64,000 nt of DNA from Dinoroseobacter sp013215265. GTDB lineage: Bacteria; Pseudomonadota; Alphaproteobacteria; Rhodobacterales; Rhodobacteraceae. The notes below the pieces were generated by a model, which did not search any database, was not told the DNA's origin, and saw nothing but the letters and a program-made list of their open reading frames with translations. The stretch lies in contig OY829366.1 in the NCBI GenBank assembly GCA_963691755.1, positions 434,001-498,000 on the forward strand, read 5' to 3'. This document shows positions 16,927-25,042 of the stretch, one piece after another; position 1 is the first letter of the stretch, and the number at the start of each line of letters is the position of its first letter. Made by a program: the position numbers and the translations under genes.

Positions 16927-18627
16927 TTACCTCACCAGATAAGGTTTGGTTTCATTGCGCCTTAATGCTGCTCTCGGATCGACCTCTGCAGGGAAATCTC
17001 CGGTCAAATAAGGCTTCATACCGGCATTCTTGAGCTGCTGGAGGAAAACGGAAAAGCCGGCCAGATCAACCATTTTCGGTGCCTCTGCTAGACGTCTTGG
17101 CGCGCTCGGTTCGATCTCATCCAGAATTCCCTGCAAATGCTCCATCGGGTCATCGATGAAATCCGCAAGGGTCCAGATACGAATACGAGCAGGCAAGCCA
17201 CGCATCCGAAGCCGTTCAAGAAAATGATCTTCGACACGCTGCATCCAGGCGGCTTCCTTGCGCTTCGTTTCGAAATCCATAGAGGCACGGAAAAGCTTGA
17301 TCGCCCAAGCGCCTGATATGACCGAGATCTGCGCATTCGAATCCCAGATCACAAGGTCATTAATTGCCTGGCGATCGTAAGGAGCATATTGAAAACACTG
17401 TCTTTCCCCCCGGGTATTCCAGATCAGCGACGTCAGGAATGACGTTGGATTCCGATCGCGGATGTCGACACTATCGGACAAGCCTCCTTTGATGATCTTC
17501 TCACCGCCTGCATATTGAACACGCGTCCAGTCAAACAGGTGCCCATGAACCTGTGCACCGGTTCTTCGAGACAACCAAAGTTCGAAATCTTCGAACAGTT
17601 CTGTGAAACCCTGAAAAACCGAATAGGGGGCGGCTGTCTTAATGACTTGCCAACTGTCCTGGGGAAACCGGCTTTGCATAAGTAAACCTGGACGGCCAAG
17701 CGTTCTCCGCTCCGAGGCAGATGTAAAAACACGGTCAATCTTCTGCGGGTTAGGCTCTGTCTTTTGGGGCGCCCGCGCCGCCGGAGCCAAGAAGGCCGCA
17801 TAGAGCCGGTCGGCCTGGGGCCAGACCTTTCTTGCAATGAAGCAATCCGACCGGCGCAGCAATTGCAGGTGATCATCATAGAAAACGTAGGGTTTTCCCT
17901 GCAGGTCGAACTTAGCCAAAGTCAGCGTGCGGCTTTCAATACGTAGGGCAACGAGGCGTGCAAGCGTTTGAAAGTAGCTTTCGTCAGGAATCCAGACAGT
18001 CTTGAAATACCGATCAAACTCCGCCCTGCGAGGGTGCGAAAGGATGGCGGCCAACGTATCACGCGTCAGGCACCACCATTGTGATCCAAGATGTGGAAGA
18101 ATGCCCGTTGGAACCCGACGCTTTAGTCCGATGCGCCGCTGCAATCGGACGAAGCGATCAAAGGAGCGCCGATGGGTTTTCCATGAGAAAGGAAACCTAA
18201 GCGTAAAGCGTTCATGATGCAGCCCACCGATTGTCCAGGGCACATCTTCAACTGTGACGCTTTCGATGAAATCTGTCCGCGGATGATCTGCCAGATAATC
18301 AACAAGCTCCTCAACCAGACGCAATGGAATGCAAGACCCACTTGTCAGTGCAACATGCCGTACTGTTGGAAACTCGCCCAGCATCAACTCTGCAGCGCTT
18401 TGCGTAGCAGCGACGAGGCTCCACGTCCCCCAACGGCAATCTTCACGCTGGGAAAAACGAATATTATCGAGATCTGACACCGCTTTTCGCAGTGCTTTTT
18501 CGTCCTCCGTGCTGACCTTTCTGTCGACATGAAAAACAACAGGGTTCCCGTTGCTCGCCCAATACCGCGCAACCTGAGCAGCCCGATCTAGATCGGTATG
18601 TACGAGCATGAGGATACCAAGGCTCAT
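16927..18627 (-). CDS. GT14 (core-2/I-branching type) glycosyltransferase with a C-terminal extension
   Basis: A 566-residue protein. Residues 1-280 resemble beta-1,6-N-acetylglucosaminyltransferases of family GT14: MLVHTDLDRAAQVARYWAS, VVFHVDRKV, HVALTSGSCIPLR, GSQWWCLTRDTLAAIL and WIPDESYFQTLARL occur in the expected order. Residues 280-566 form a separate domain with several aromatic patches (HLFDWTRVQYAGGEKIIKGG; FLTSLIWNTRGERQCFQYAP) that I cannot assign; similar C-terminal extensions occur in other roseobacter GT14 proteins. There is no signal peptide, so it should act on the cytoplasmic side. Its ATG overlaps the stop of the GT2 gene upstream. Donor and acceptor are not predictable here. 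Confidence 0.78.
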   Translation of the reverse strand: MSLGILMLVHTDLDRAAQVARYWASNGNPVVFHVDRKVSTEDEKALRKAVSDLDNIRFSQREDCRWGTWSLVAATQSAAELMLGEFPTVRHVALTSGSCIPLRLVEELVDYLADHPRTDFIESVTVEDVPWTIGGLHHERFTLRFPFSWKTHRRSFDRFVRLQRRIGLKRRVPTGILPHLGSQWWCLTRDTLAAILSHPRRAEFDRYFKTVWIPDESYFQTLARLVALRIESRTLTLAKFDLQGKPYVFYDDHLQLLRRSDCFIARKVWPQADRLYAAFLAPAARAPQKTEPNPQKIDRVFTSASERRTLGRPGLLMQSRFPQDSWQVIKTAAPYSVFQGFTELFEDFELWLSRRTGAQVHGHLFDWTRVQYAGGEKIIKGGLSDSVDIRDRNPTSFLTSLIWNTRGERQCFQYAPYDRQAINDLVIWDSNAQISVISGAWAIKLFRASMDFETKRKEAAWMQRVEDHFLERLRMRGLPARIRIWTLADFIDDPMEHLQGILDEIEPSAPRRLAEAPKMVDLAGFSVFLQQLKNAGMKPYLTGDFPAEVDPRAALRRNETKPYLVR

Positions 18628-19637
18628 GCCCAGTTCCCTTTAGACATCAGGCCGAGGATTTCGAGCTGTCGCCAGTTTATGTATTTCTCGGACCATGTAT
18701 TCCACAAGTCTGGCTGTTTGGTTTCAAGTTGCCGAGCATAGGCTTTATATTCGCGACTGCGCCCGTAATGCTGCTGCCGCTTAATTTCTTCGGTGCTCTT
18801 CTCGACAAATGTGTTGAGAAACTTGGTGTGAAGCATCACGCCGGAAATGCATTCTCCACCCTGTTCGTCGTAGACTTGATTCAATCCACGCGGCAGAACC
18901 ATATGCGTACTTTCAACATAAGCATACCCACGCTTCCATTTCACAAGTGGGGTCTTGTTCAACGCCGGCGCATTATGAGGTTGATCCCGAAAGAAATATC
19001 GCGCACGCGGCCCACCCTGGATCCACAAGTTTTGATATCTGTGGTTTTTCTCAATGGCGTAATTGCCACTGTCAAACCATGACGCAATTTCGATTGGGTT
19101 CTGTCCCTCGACGTAGGTTTGCGCATCGATCGGACCTTTTGGGTACATGTCGAGCAGCATAGCCGGCAGCGCCCGAATGGCTGAAGCGTCCATCCAATCT
19201 GTCAACGCATTCAGCGGTCTCGTATCACAAAAAGGGAAAACGAGAAATTCGTCTACATCTGCCACAAGCGTCCAGTGCCCGTTGCCATACCTCGTCTGGA
19301 GCCAGTTCAGCCAATCCACACCAAAACGCGCGCGTCTGTAGCTTGCCTTGGTCGTCCAGACCGAGCAATCGGGCTGCTGCTTCAACCATTTGCGCGACCC
19401 ATCGCGGGAGTCATTATCCACGATCAGGAAGTGCTTCACACCCAGATCGCGATAATAATCAAAGAAATAGGGAAGTCGGACCTTCTCGTTCCGCAACGTG
19501 GAAAAAAGAAGGATATCACCACGCGCGATCTGCCGGGTGCGATTGGCAACGGGTCTAAGAACATGGCGCGACCTAAATGCGCGCCATAATAAACGTTTCC
19601 GCTGCAAACGTAGCGCATATTGCCCAATAAGGCTCAA
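18624..19637 (-). CDS. Glycosyltransferase family 2 protein, copy A
   Basis: A 337-residue cytoplasmic protein of the GT2-like group that includes DUF4422/GT92-type enzymes. Seen: STLRNEKVRLPYFFDYYRDL, then FLIVDNDSRDGSRKWL (nucleotide-binding strand and acidic pair), and the DxD-like VADVDEFLVFP near residue 125. A downstream paralogue at 19759-20907 shares this order. The best start is TTG 19637, six bases after a GAGGGA site; no in-frame ATG lies near. It overlaps the next gene by four bases. The product is presumably a surface glycan, judging from sulfotransferase, galU and kdsB neighbours. Confidence 0.82.
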   Translation of the reverse strand: MSLIGQYALRLQRKRLLWRAFRSRHVLRPVANRTRQIARGDILLFSTLRNEKVRLPYFFDYYRDLGVKHFLIVDNDSRDGSRKWLKQQPDCSVWTTKASYRRARFGVDWLNWLQTRYGNGHWTLVADVDEFLVFPFCDTRPLNALTDWMDASAIRALPAMLLDMYPKGPIDAQTYVEGQNPIEIASWFDSGNYAIEKNHRYQNLWIQGGPRARYFFRDQPHNAPALNKTPLVKWKRGYAYVESTHMVLPRGLNQVYDEQGGECISGVMLHTKFLNTFVEKSTEEIKRQQHYGRSREYKAYARQLETKQPDLWNTWSEKYINWRQLEILGLMSKGNWA

Positions 19638-19758
19638 CTCGTTCCCTCTTGCCTACGTGATCGAAGGTCTTAGATTCGATCGAACGATATATATGCCCCA
19701 ATCTTTGATACCTACATAACGCGCCCCTGCGCGCAGGTAAATTCTGTTGTTTGTATGT

Positions 19759-20907
19759 TTAGCGCCCGTCCGAGAGAAACCCCAGTTCTTCGAGTTGTTC
19801 CCATCCTTCATAAGCAACAGAATCCGGACACCAGAGGTCAACGTCTTCTATCAACGTCGCATAGTAATCCTCATAAAGCCCAGAATTGGCAAAATGTTGA
19901 CGACGGGTCAGTTCTTCCTCGGACTTCTCAATGATATTGGGTAAAAACTTCGTGTGTAGCAGAACCGCTTTCGGCGGGCTTCGATCGGGTTCCGGGTAAA
20001 CTCGATTCAGCTTTCGTGGTAGCAACGCGTGTGTCGAGTTCACATACACATAACTACGATGCCATTTCACGACCGGGATCTTGTTCAACGTAGGCGCGCG
20101 TCGCGGGTCATCTTTGAAAAAGACCCGCTCGCGTACACCCCCCTGTATCCATAGATTTCGCATCTTGGGCTGGACCTGGACCCTATAGCCCTTTGCATCA
20201 AACCACCCCAAGGTACTGAGTGGATCACTGCCTGAGTCATAGGTCTGCGCACCCAGGTTACCCTTTGGATACATATCCAACATCAAAGTCCCGAGCATCC
20301 GCTCGCCCTGATTTTCTAGATCCGCGGTTAGTGTCTGTAGGCCTCGGTTAGGAAAACCCTTGTAGACCAGCAATTCGTCTGCATCGAGCGTCAGACACCA
20401 ATGGCCGTGGGCGTGCTTCCTCATAATCCAGGTAAGCCAATCCAACCCAAAGCGCGAGAGCCTGTAGCCATGCTGCGTTGTCCATAGCGAAACATCAGGC
20501 TGTTTGGAGAGGTAGTCGTCAGTACCATCTGTACTGTCATTATCGACAATCAGGAAATGCGACACGCCAAGCTTGCGATAATAGTCCATGAAATATGGAA
20601 GTCGCACCATTTCATTTCGAACCGTCATCGCGGCAAGGATCGAGTTTGGCGCGATCCGGTCTGTGTTGTCTGTTAAGACCGAGATCTGTTTGCGCTTTCG
20701 CCACGCCCGCAGAAGCAAACGTCTCCGTTTCCAGCGCAGTCGATATGCCATCCACAACTCAGGCAAAGAGTTTCCAAATTGAGGTGCTTTGCTCAGCAGT
20801 AATGATTTTGGAAGCTTACCTGGTCCTTGGAACCATCTGGCAACCTTTCTCAGAACACCAGAGTTCGAGGTATCAGGACGCAAGAACCTGCGATGGGACA
20901 AGGTCAT
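19759..20907 (-). CDS. Glycosyltransferase family 2 protein, copy B
   Basis: A 382-residue paralogue of the adjacent copy A, sharing the blocks MTVRNEMVRLPYFMDYYRKL, FLIVDNDSTDGTDDYL, LDADELLVYKG, MLDMYPKGNLGAQTY, NLWIQGGVRERVFF and LLHTKFLPNIIEKSEEEL. It has an extra N-terminal region of about 60 residues rich in basic residues. The first 35 bases lie inside the end of galU, so the two are probably co-transcribed and coupled. About 120 bases without a recognisable gene separate it from copy A. Donor and acceptor sugars cannot be told from sequence; UDP-glucose from GalU is one candidate donor by context. Confidence 0.82.
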   Translation of the reverse strand: MTLSHRRFLRPDTSNSGVLRKVARWFQGPGKLPKSLLLSKAPQFGNSLPELWMAYRLRWKRRRLLLRAWRKRKQISVLTDNTDRIAPNSILAAMTVRNEMVRLPYFMDYYRKLGVSHFLIVDNDSTDGTDDYLSKQPDVSLWTTQHGYRLSRFGLDWLTWIMRKHAHGHWCLTLDADELLVYKGFPNRGLQTLTADLENQGERMLGTLMLDMYPKGNLGAQTYDSGSDPLSTLGWFDAKGYRVQVQPKMRNLWIQGGVRERVFFKDDPRRAPTLNKIPVVKWHRSYVYVNSTHALLPRKLNRVYPEPDRSPPKAVLLHTKFLPNIIEKSEEELTRRQHFANSGLYEDYYATLIEDVDLWCPDSVAYEGWEQLEELGFLSDGR

Positions 20908-21766
20908 ACAAATAGGCCATCAATTCGTCACGCAAATCTTCACGTGCGAGTCCAAAGGCTACTGTCGCTTGAAGATAGCCTGCCTTCGATCCACAATCGA
21001 AACGCTGCCCCTCAAAACGGTATCCGTACACTCCATTCGCGCTGATTTGCTTGGCAATCGCGTCCGTCAGTTGCACCTCGCCACCCACACCAAGACCTGC
21101 ACCATCCAACGCACTTAACACATCCGGACTAAGGATATAACGCCCAATCACAGCAAGATTTGATGGGGCCATCTCCGGGCTGGGCTTTTCGACCATTGCG
21201 TTTACAGGAACGATACGTTGCGAAGTGTCTGTTGCGCCGAGGATACCATAATCAGACGTCTTGTTCTTTGGTACCTCCATGGCTGCGACCATGTTCCCAC
21301 CAACCTGTTGATATGCATCTATCATTTGCTTCAGGCAAGATGTCTGACCTGCAATCACGTCATCTGGCAAAATCACGGCAAAAGCTTCGTCACCAATCAG
21401 CCGCCTTGCGCACCAAACCGCGTGTCCAAGCCCCATTGGTCGCGTCTGCCGTATATAGGCAATTGCACCGCTGTCCATATTGGTGCTTTCAAGAACCTTT
21501 GCGAGTTCAGTCTTGTTCTTACGGTCAAGCTCGGCGGCCAAGGCAGGAGATTCGTCAAAATAATCCTCAAGCGCCGACTTTCCGCGCGAGGTCACGAAAA
21601 TGAATTCTTCGATTCCCGCTTCCCGTGCCTCATCGATCGCATATTGGATCAAAGGGCGATCAATCAAAGTCATGATCTCTTTGGGGATCGACTTCGTTGC
21701 AGGCAAAAAGCGTGTGCCCAGTCCAGCTACGGGGAAAATCGCTTTGCGAATTCTACGGTCGTTCAA
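20873..21766 (-). CDS. galU: UTP-glucose-1-phosphate uridylyltransferase
   Basis: Makes UDP-glucose from UTP and glucose 1-phosphate for exopolysaccharide and glycan synthesis. The 297-residue protein has the nucleotidyltransferase signature FPVAGLGTRFLPATKSIPKE at residues 11-30, MGLGHAVWCAR, and VEKPSPEMAPSNLAVIGRYI. The start appears to be TTG 21766 with GGAGC upstream; no ATG precedes the signature in frame. A perfect TATAAT lies about 24 bases upstream of the start codon in an AT-rich gap. It overlaps the following glycosyltransferase by 35 bases, tying sugar-nucleotide supply to its use. Confidence 0.93.
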   Translation of the reverse strand: MNDRRIRKAIFPVAGLGTRFLPATKSIPKEIMTLIDRPLIQYAIDEAREAGIEEFIFVTSRGKSALEDYFDESPALAAELDRKNKTELAKVLESTNMDSGAIAYIRQTRPMGLGHAVWCARRLIGDEAFAVILPDDVIAGQTSCLKQMIDAYQQVGGNMVAAMEVPKNKTSDYGILGATDTSQRIVPVNAMVEKPSPEMAPSNLAVIGRYILSPDVLSALDGAGLGVGGEVQLTDAIAKQISANGVYGYRFEGQRFDCGSKAGYLQATVAFGLAREDLRDELMAYLYDLVPSQVLAS

Positions 21767-21784
21767 TCGAAGCTCCGGGTTCTA

Positions 21785-21830
21785 GTGCGATTATATCTAG
21801 CGAAATATATACTATCCCCCCGCGAGGATT
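21785..21830 (-). promoter_or_regulatory. Candidate promoter of galU
   Basis: The 120-base gap between kdsB and galU is markedly AT-rich compared with the surrounding coding DNA. On the minus strand it contains a perfect -10 element TATAAT at 21795-21790, placing a start point just ahead of the galU binding site. No good -35 hexamer lies at 16-18 bases, so an extended or activator-dependent promoter is possible. Low confidence, from motif reading only. Confidence 0.35.
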
Positions 21831-21889
21831 GCATGTATCCTTTTAAATCAACAAGACCCTTTCGATATATCTAAAGACAATTAAGTATA

Positions 21890-22690
21890 TTAGGCTTGCC
21901 CCATTTGCTTAAGCATCGCTTCGATCCGAGGAACATCTTCAGGGTTGTTTAGTTCCCAAAACGCGCGTCCTTTTCCGTCAACCTCGACACATAACACCCG
22001 CTTTCCGTTCTCTATAAAGCGAAGCTGCTCGAGCCCTTCCAGCGTTTCGAGGGGTCCGACGGGCCACCCAACATATGCTCGCAGCGCATCCGGCCGATAA
22101 GCGTAAAGTCCAACGTGATGAAAAACCGGTGTTTTTTCTTCATCTAGATATAGTTTTGACGTGAAAGGGATTACTTCTTTCGAAAAGTAAAGCGCGTCTC
22201 GCTTCGACCCAAAAACTGCTGTTGTTCCGCCTACACGCCCTGACTTCCGATCCAGCAGAAGTGCGCTCAGGGCCTTGCCATCACAGCGCAGCACCGGAGT
22301 TGCCAAGTCAGCATCCTTATCAGCGCGCAAACCTGCGATCAGGTTTTCAACGAACCAAGACGGGGTCAATGGGGCGTCGCCCTGAAGATTGACCACAATT
22401 TCAGGCTTTTCCCCTAGTCTGCTCAGGGCATCAGCGCACCGCTCCGTACCATTTGCACATTCTTCGCTGGTCATCACCACTTCCGCGCCAAAGCAGACTG
22501 CATGTTCTGCGATCCGTTTGTCATCCGTGGCAACGACAACCCGATCGACACCCTTTGCGGCTACCGCTGCATCCCAACTGCGACGGATCAGTGTTTTAGC
22601 TTCGCCAGTGGCGCCCTCAAGAGCAACCAATGGTTTGCCTGGATAGCGGCTTGATGCATAACGGGCTGGAATAACGACAAGAACGCTCAT
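21890..22690 (-). CDS. kdsB: 3-deoxy-manno-octulosonate cytidylyltransferase family protein
   Basis: Activates KDO as CMP-KDO for LPS or capsule. The 266-residue sequence begins VIPARYASSRYPGKPL, has the CTP-binding pattern ATDDKRIAEHA, and HHVGLYAYRPDALRAYVGWP followed by PLETLEGLEQLRFIENG, all diagnostic for KdsB/KpsU. One departure: the usual NVQGDEP loop reads NLQGDAP, with alanine replacing the glutamate. A capsule-type KpsU role rather than core LPS is possible given the neighbouring glycan genes. Its ATG overlaps the cysQ stop, so the two are coupled. Confidence 0.88.
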   Translation of the reverse strand: MSVLVVIPARYASSRYPGKPLVALEGATGEAKTLIRRSWDAAVAAKGVDRVVVATDDKRIAEHAVCFGAEVVMTSEECANGTERCADALSRLGEKPEIVVNLQGDAPLTPSWFVENLIAGLRADKDADLATPVLRCDGKALSALLLDRKSGRVGGTTAVFGSKRDALYFSKEVIPFTSKLYLDEEKTPVFHHVGLYAYRPDALRAYVGWPVGPLETLEGLEQLRFIENGKRVLCVEVDGKGRAFWELNNPEDVPRIEAMLKQMGQA

Positions 22691-23487
22691 GACGGGTCTT
22701 TCAGTGCCACACCCGGTGCAAACGCGATGAAGAACGGGTTTTCATAATTCGCTTTGCCATATGTGAACGGGGTGTGGTCTTCAAACCGCACCATGTGGCC
22801 GCCAGCCCCCCTAAGGACGGCATCTCCAGCCGCGGTATCCCATTCCATTGTGCGCCCAAGGCGCGGATAAAGATCTGCCTCACCGGTTGCAACGAGACAA
22901 AACTTCAGGGACGAACCTGCCGAGGTCATATCCTTGGTATCGTATTTCGCGATATATTTATCCGTTGCAGCGTCCCGGTGAGACTTTGAGGCAACGACCA
23001 TCAATGCTGCGTTGTCTGGTGTTGAGACGGACATCGCTTGGGTTTCTCCGATAACGTCTTTTTCAAAAGGGCCCATTTCCTCAACCGAATGACCTTCAGA
23101 ATCTGTGTAAAAAAGACGACCTCGGGCGGGTGCATAAACTACCCCGCGAACAGGCACACCGTTTGAAACAAAAGCAATATTGACAGTAAAGTCCCCTCTG
23201 CGTTTGATGAATTCTTTGGTGCCATCCAGCGGATCGACAATGAAGAAGGTTTCATCAGTCTGCGCATGAGTTCCCGCCTGTTCCTCGGTAACACACAGCG
23301 TATCCGGGAAGGCCTGTGCCAGTCCGGAAGCAATGATTGCATCTGCCGCTTCGTCAGCCGCTGTGACCGGGCTTTCATCCGATTTAGACCGCACTTCAAA
23401 GTCGTCAGAATTGTAGATTTCCATGATTGCGTCACCGGCCCTAAGCGCGAGGCTGCGCATCACAGGAATTGCTACATTAAAATCCAT
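22687..23487 (-). CDS. cysQ: 3'(2'),5'-bisphosphate nucleotidase CysQ
   Basis: Mg2+-dependent, lithium-sensitive phosphatase that hydrolyses PAP (3'-phosphoadenosine 5'-phosphate) to AMP, relieving inhibition of sulfotransferases and sulfate reduction. The 266-residue protein has the inositol-monophosphatase-fold motifs VTEEQAG, IVDPLDGTKEFIKRRGDF (metal site near residues 83-100) and EWDTAAGDAVL. A GTGGAG site precedes ATG 23487. Co-transcription with kdsB, and a sulfotransferase 6 kb downstream on the same strand, suggest it clears PAP made during glycan sulfation; this link is inference. Confidence 0.93.
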   Translation of the reverse strand: MDFNVAIPVMRSLALRAGDAIMEIYNSDDFEVRSKSDESPVTAADEAADAIIASGLAQAFPDTLCVTEEQAGTHAQTDETFFIVDPLDGTKEFIKRRGDFTVNIAFVSNGVPVRGVVYAPARGRLFYTDSEGHSVEEMGPFEKDVIGETQAMSVSTPDNAALMVVASKSHRDAATDKYIAKYDTKDMTSAGSSLKFCLVATGEADLYPRLGRTMEWDTAAGDAVLRGAGGHMVRFEDHTPFTYGKANYENPFFIAFAPGVALKDPS

Positions 23488-23609
23488 TTACTGCTCCACT
23501 GTCCCAAATTCTAAAAAAATGCCATGTTTTTTCTATGATGCTGCCGCAATAGAAGCGCAACCATTCCCAAGCATAAGCTTATAATTGTTTGCCGGAGGGC
23601 ATCCGCCCC

Positions 23610-24431
23610 ATGTTTCGCACACAAGAAACCACTTCGAGTGCTGGATTAGCCTTTAGAACGCTAATCCTGATCTATCACTCGACCGTGCGAGATGTTCGCA
23701 AGAGCCACGGAAACGCATTGGTCGGTCTGTTTATGAACATCATGCAGACAGTGATATTTGTCGTGGCTTTCTTTGCGATGTTCTCATTTCTTGGTATGCG
23801 CGGCGCTGCGATCCGGGGTGATTTCCTTCTGTATATTATGACTGGGATTTTCCTGTTTCTGACTCACACGAAAGCCATGGGAGCAGTGGTGAGCTCAGAA
23901 GGTCCAGCATCACCGATGATGAAGCACCGAACCATGAATACCGTTGTGGCGATCAGCGCAGCAGCGCTCTCAACGCTTTATATCCAAGTTTTGTCGATGG
24001 TCGTGGTATTATTCTTCTACCACGTGATTTTCACACCTATTGAGATTTTCGATCCAATCGGGGCGTTTTCCATGGTGTTGATGAGCTGGTTTAGCGGCGT
24101 CGCTGTCGGAATGGTTTTTCTGGCAATCAAACCCTGGTCGCCTGGCTTCACCAAACTCGGCGCGACCATCTACTCGCGGGCGAACATGATCGCATCAGGC
24201 AAGATGTTCGTTGCCAACACATTACCTCCAAGCATTTTAGTGATGTTTGACTGGAACCCACTTTTTCACACCATTGATCAGGCGCGCGGGTACACTTTCA
24301 TCAACTATTTCCCCAACAACAGCTCAGCAAGCTATCCGTTTTATGTCGCGCTAGCTTGCCTTATGCTGGGCCTTATGGGTGAATTCTACACCCGCAAACA
24401 TGCCTCAGTCAGCTGGACAGCCAAGCTATGA
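23610..24431 (+). CDS. ABC-2 type polysaccharide export permease (KpsM-like)
   Basis: A 273-residue membrane protein with about six hydrophobic segments. The topology and the closing motif FDWNPLFHTIDQARGYTF match the permeases that export capsular polysaccharide or O-antigen together with a separate ATPase. ATG 23610 has a GGAGGGC site 11 bases upstream; a TTG at 23589 is less likely. No partner ATPase gene (KpsT/Wzt type) is adjacent, so the transporter must draw on an ATPase encoded elsewhere. It is divergent from cysQ-kdsB and shares the last four bases with the next gene. Confidence 0.8.
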   Translation: MFRTQETTSSAGLAFRTLILIYHSTVRDVRKSHGNALVGLFMNIMQTVIFVVAFFAMFSFLGMRGAAIRGDFLLYIMTGIFLFLTHTKAMGAVVSSEGPASPMMKHRTMNTVVAISAAALSTLYIQVLSMVVVLFFYHVIFTPIEIFDPIGAFSMVLMSWFSGVAVGMVFLAIKPWSPGFTKLGATIYSRANMIASGKMFVANTLPPSILVMFDWNPLFHTIDQARGYTFINYFPNNSSASYPFYVALACLMLGLMGEFYTRKHASVSWTAKL

Positions 24432-25042
24432 AACCTGTACTTGCGATCGCATTTTCTTTCATTACCAGCTTGGCAAACGCGCAGGACATCGATCTGGATC
24501 TTCCATCGCTTTACTTCGTGGTTGATGTTGCAACCAACGACGTCTTGAACATCCGGGCTGAACCAAACGCAGGCGCAGAAATCATCGGGTCGCTAAGCCA
24601 CGATGCCATTGGTGTCGAGATTATCGCAAGAAGCGATAATGGGCGATGGGGTCTCGTTAACACCCAAGAACAGTCAGGGTGGACCTCTCTGCGCTTCCTC
24701 GAAGAGCAGCCATTTCAGTCCTTCCCTGCGGAAAGCTATTCCTGTTTCGGAACAGAGCCCTTTTGGCATGCCGAAGTTATCGGGAATGAATTAGAATGGT
24801 CAGCGATTGGAGATCCTCCGACCTTGTTGACCCAAACGTGGTCAGGTGGATCAATGCGGCAGGACCGCTATGCCATGCGCGCCGCCAACACATTACTTTC
24901 TTCCACACTGGTCGTCAGGAAAAACCTGTGCAGCGATGGAATGAGCGACCGCTTGTACGGACTTGAGGTCGATGTGGTTGTAGGACCCCCGAATTCGTCA
25001 GATGCAGCTTTCTATTCGGGCTGCTGTTCGCTCCGTAACTAA
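24428..25042 (+). CDS. Secreted SH3-domain protein, function unknown
   Basis: A 204-residue protein with a signal peptide (residues 1-19, cut near SLANAQ), a bacterial SH3 domain at about 35-90 (VLNIRAEPNAGAEIIGSL and GRWGLVNTQEQSGWTSLRFL), and a C-terminal domain of about 100 residues starting SCFGTEPFWHAEVIG. That domain resembles the COG3650-type region found with lipoproteins, and ends in GCCSLRN. The SH3 part may bind peptidoglycan. The start overlaps the permease stop (ATGA). No specific role can be given; it may work at the cell surface with the permease. Confidence 0.75.
   Translation: MKPVLAIAFSFITSLANAQDIDLDLPSLYFVVDVATNDVLNIRAEPNAGAEIIGSLSHDAIGVEIIARSDNGRWGLVNTQEQSGWTSLRFLEEQPFQSFPAESYSCFGTEPFWHAEVIGNELEWSAIGDPPTLLTQTWSGGSMRQDRYAMRAANTLLSSTLVVRKNLCSDGMSDRLYGLEVDVVVGPPNSSDAAFYSGCCSLRN

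Noticed and set aside
21218..21874. 218-residue + strand frame
   Set aside because: Antisense to galU, running into the AT-rich promoter gap; no features.
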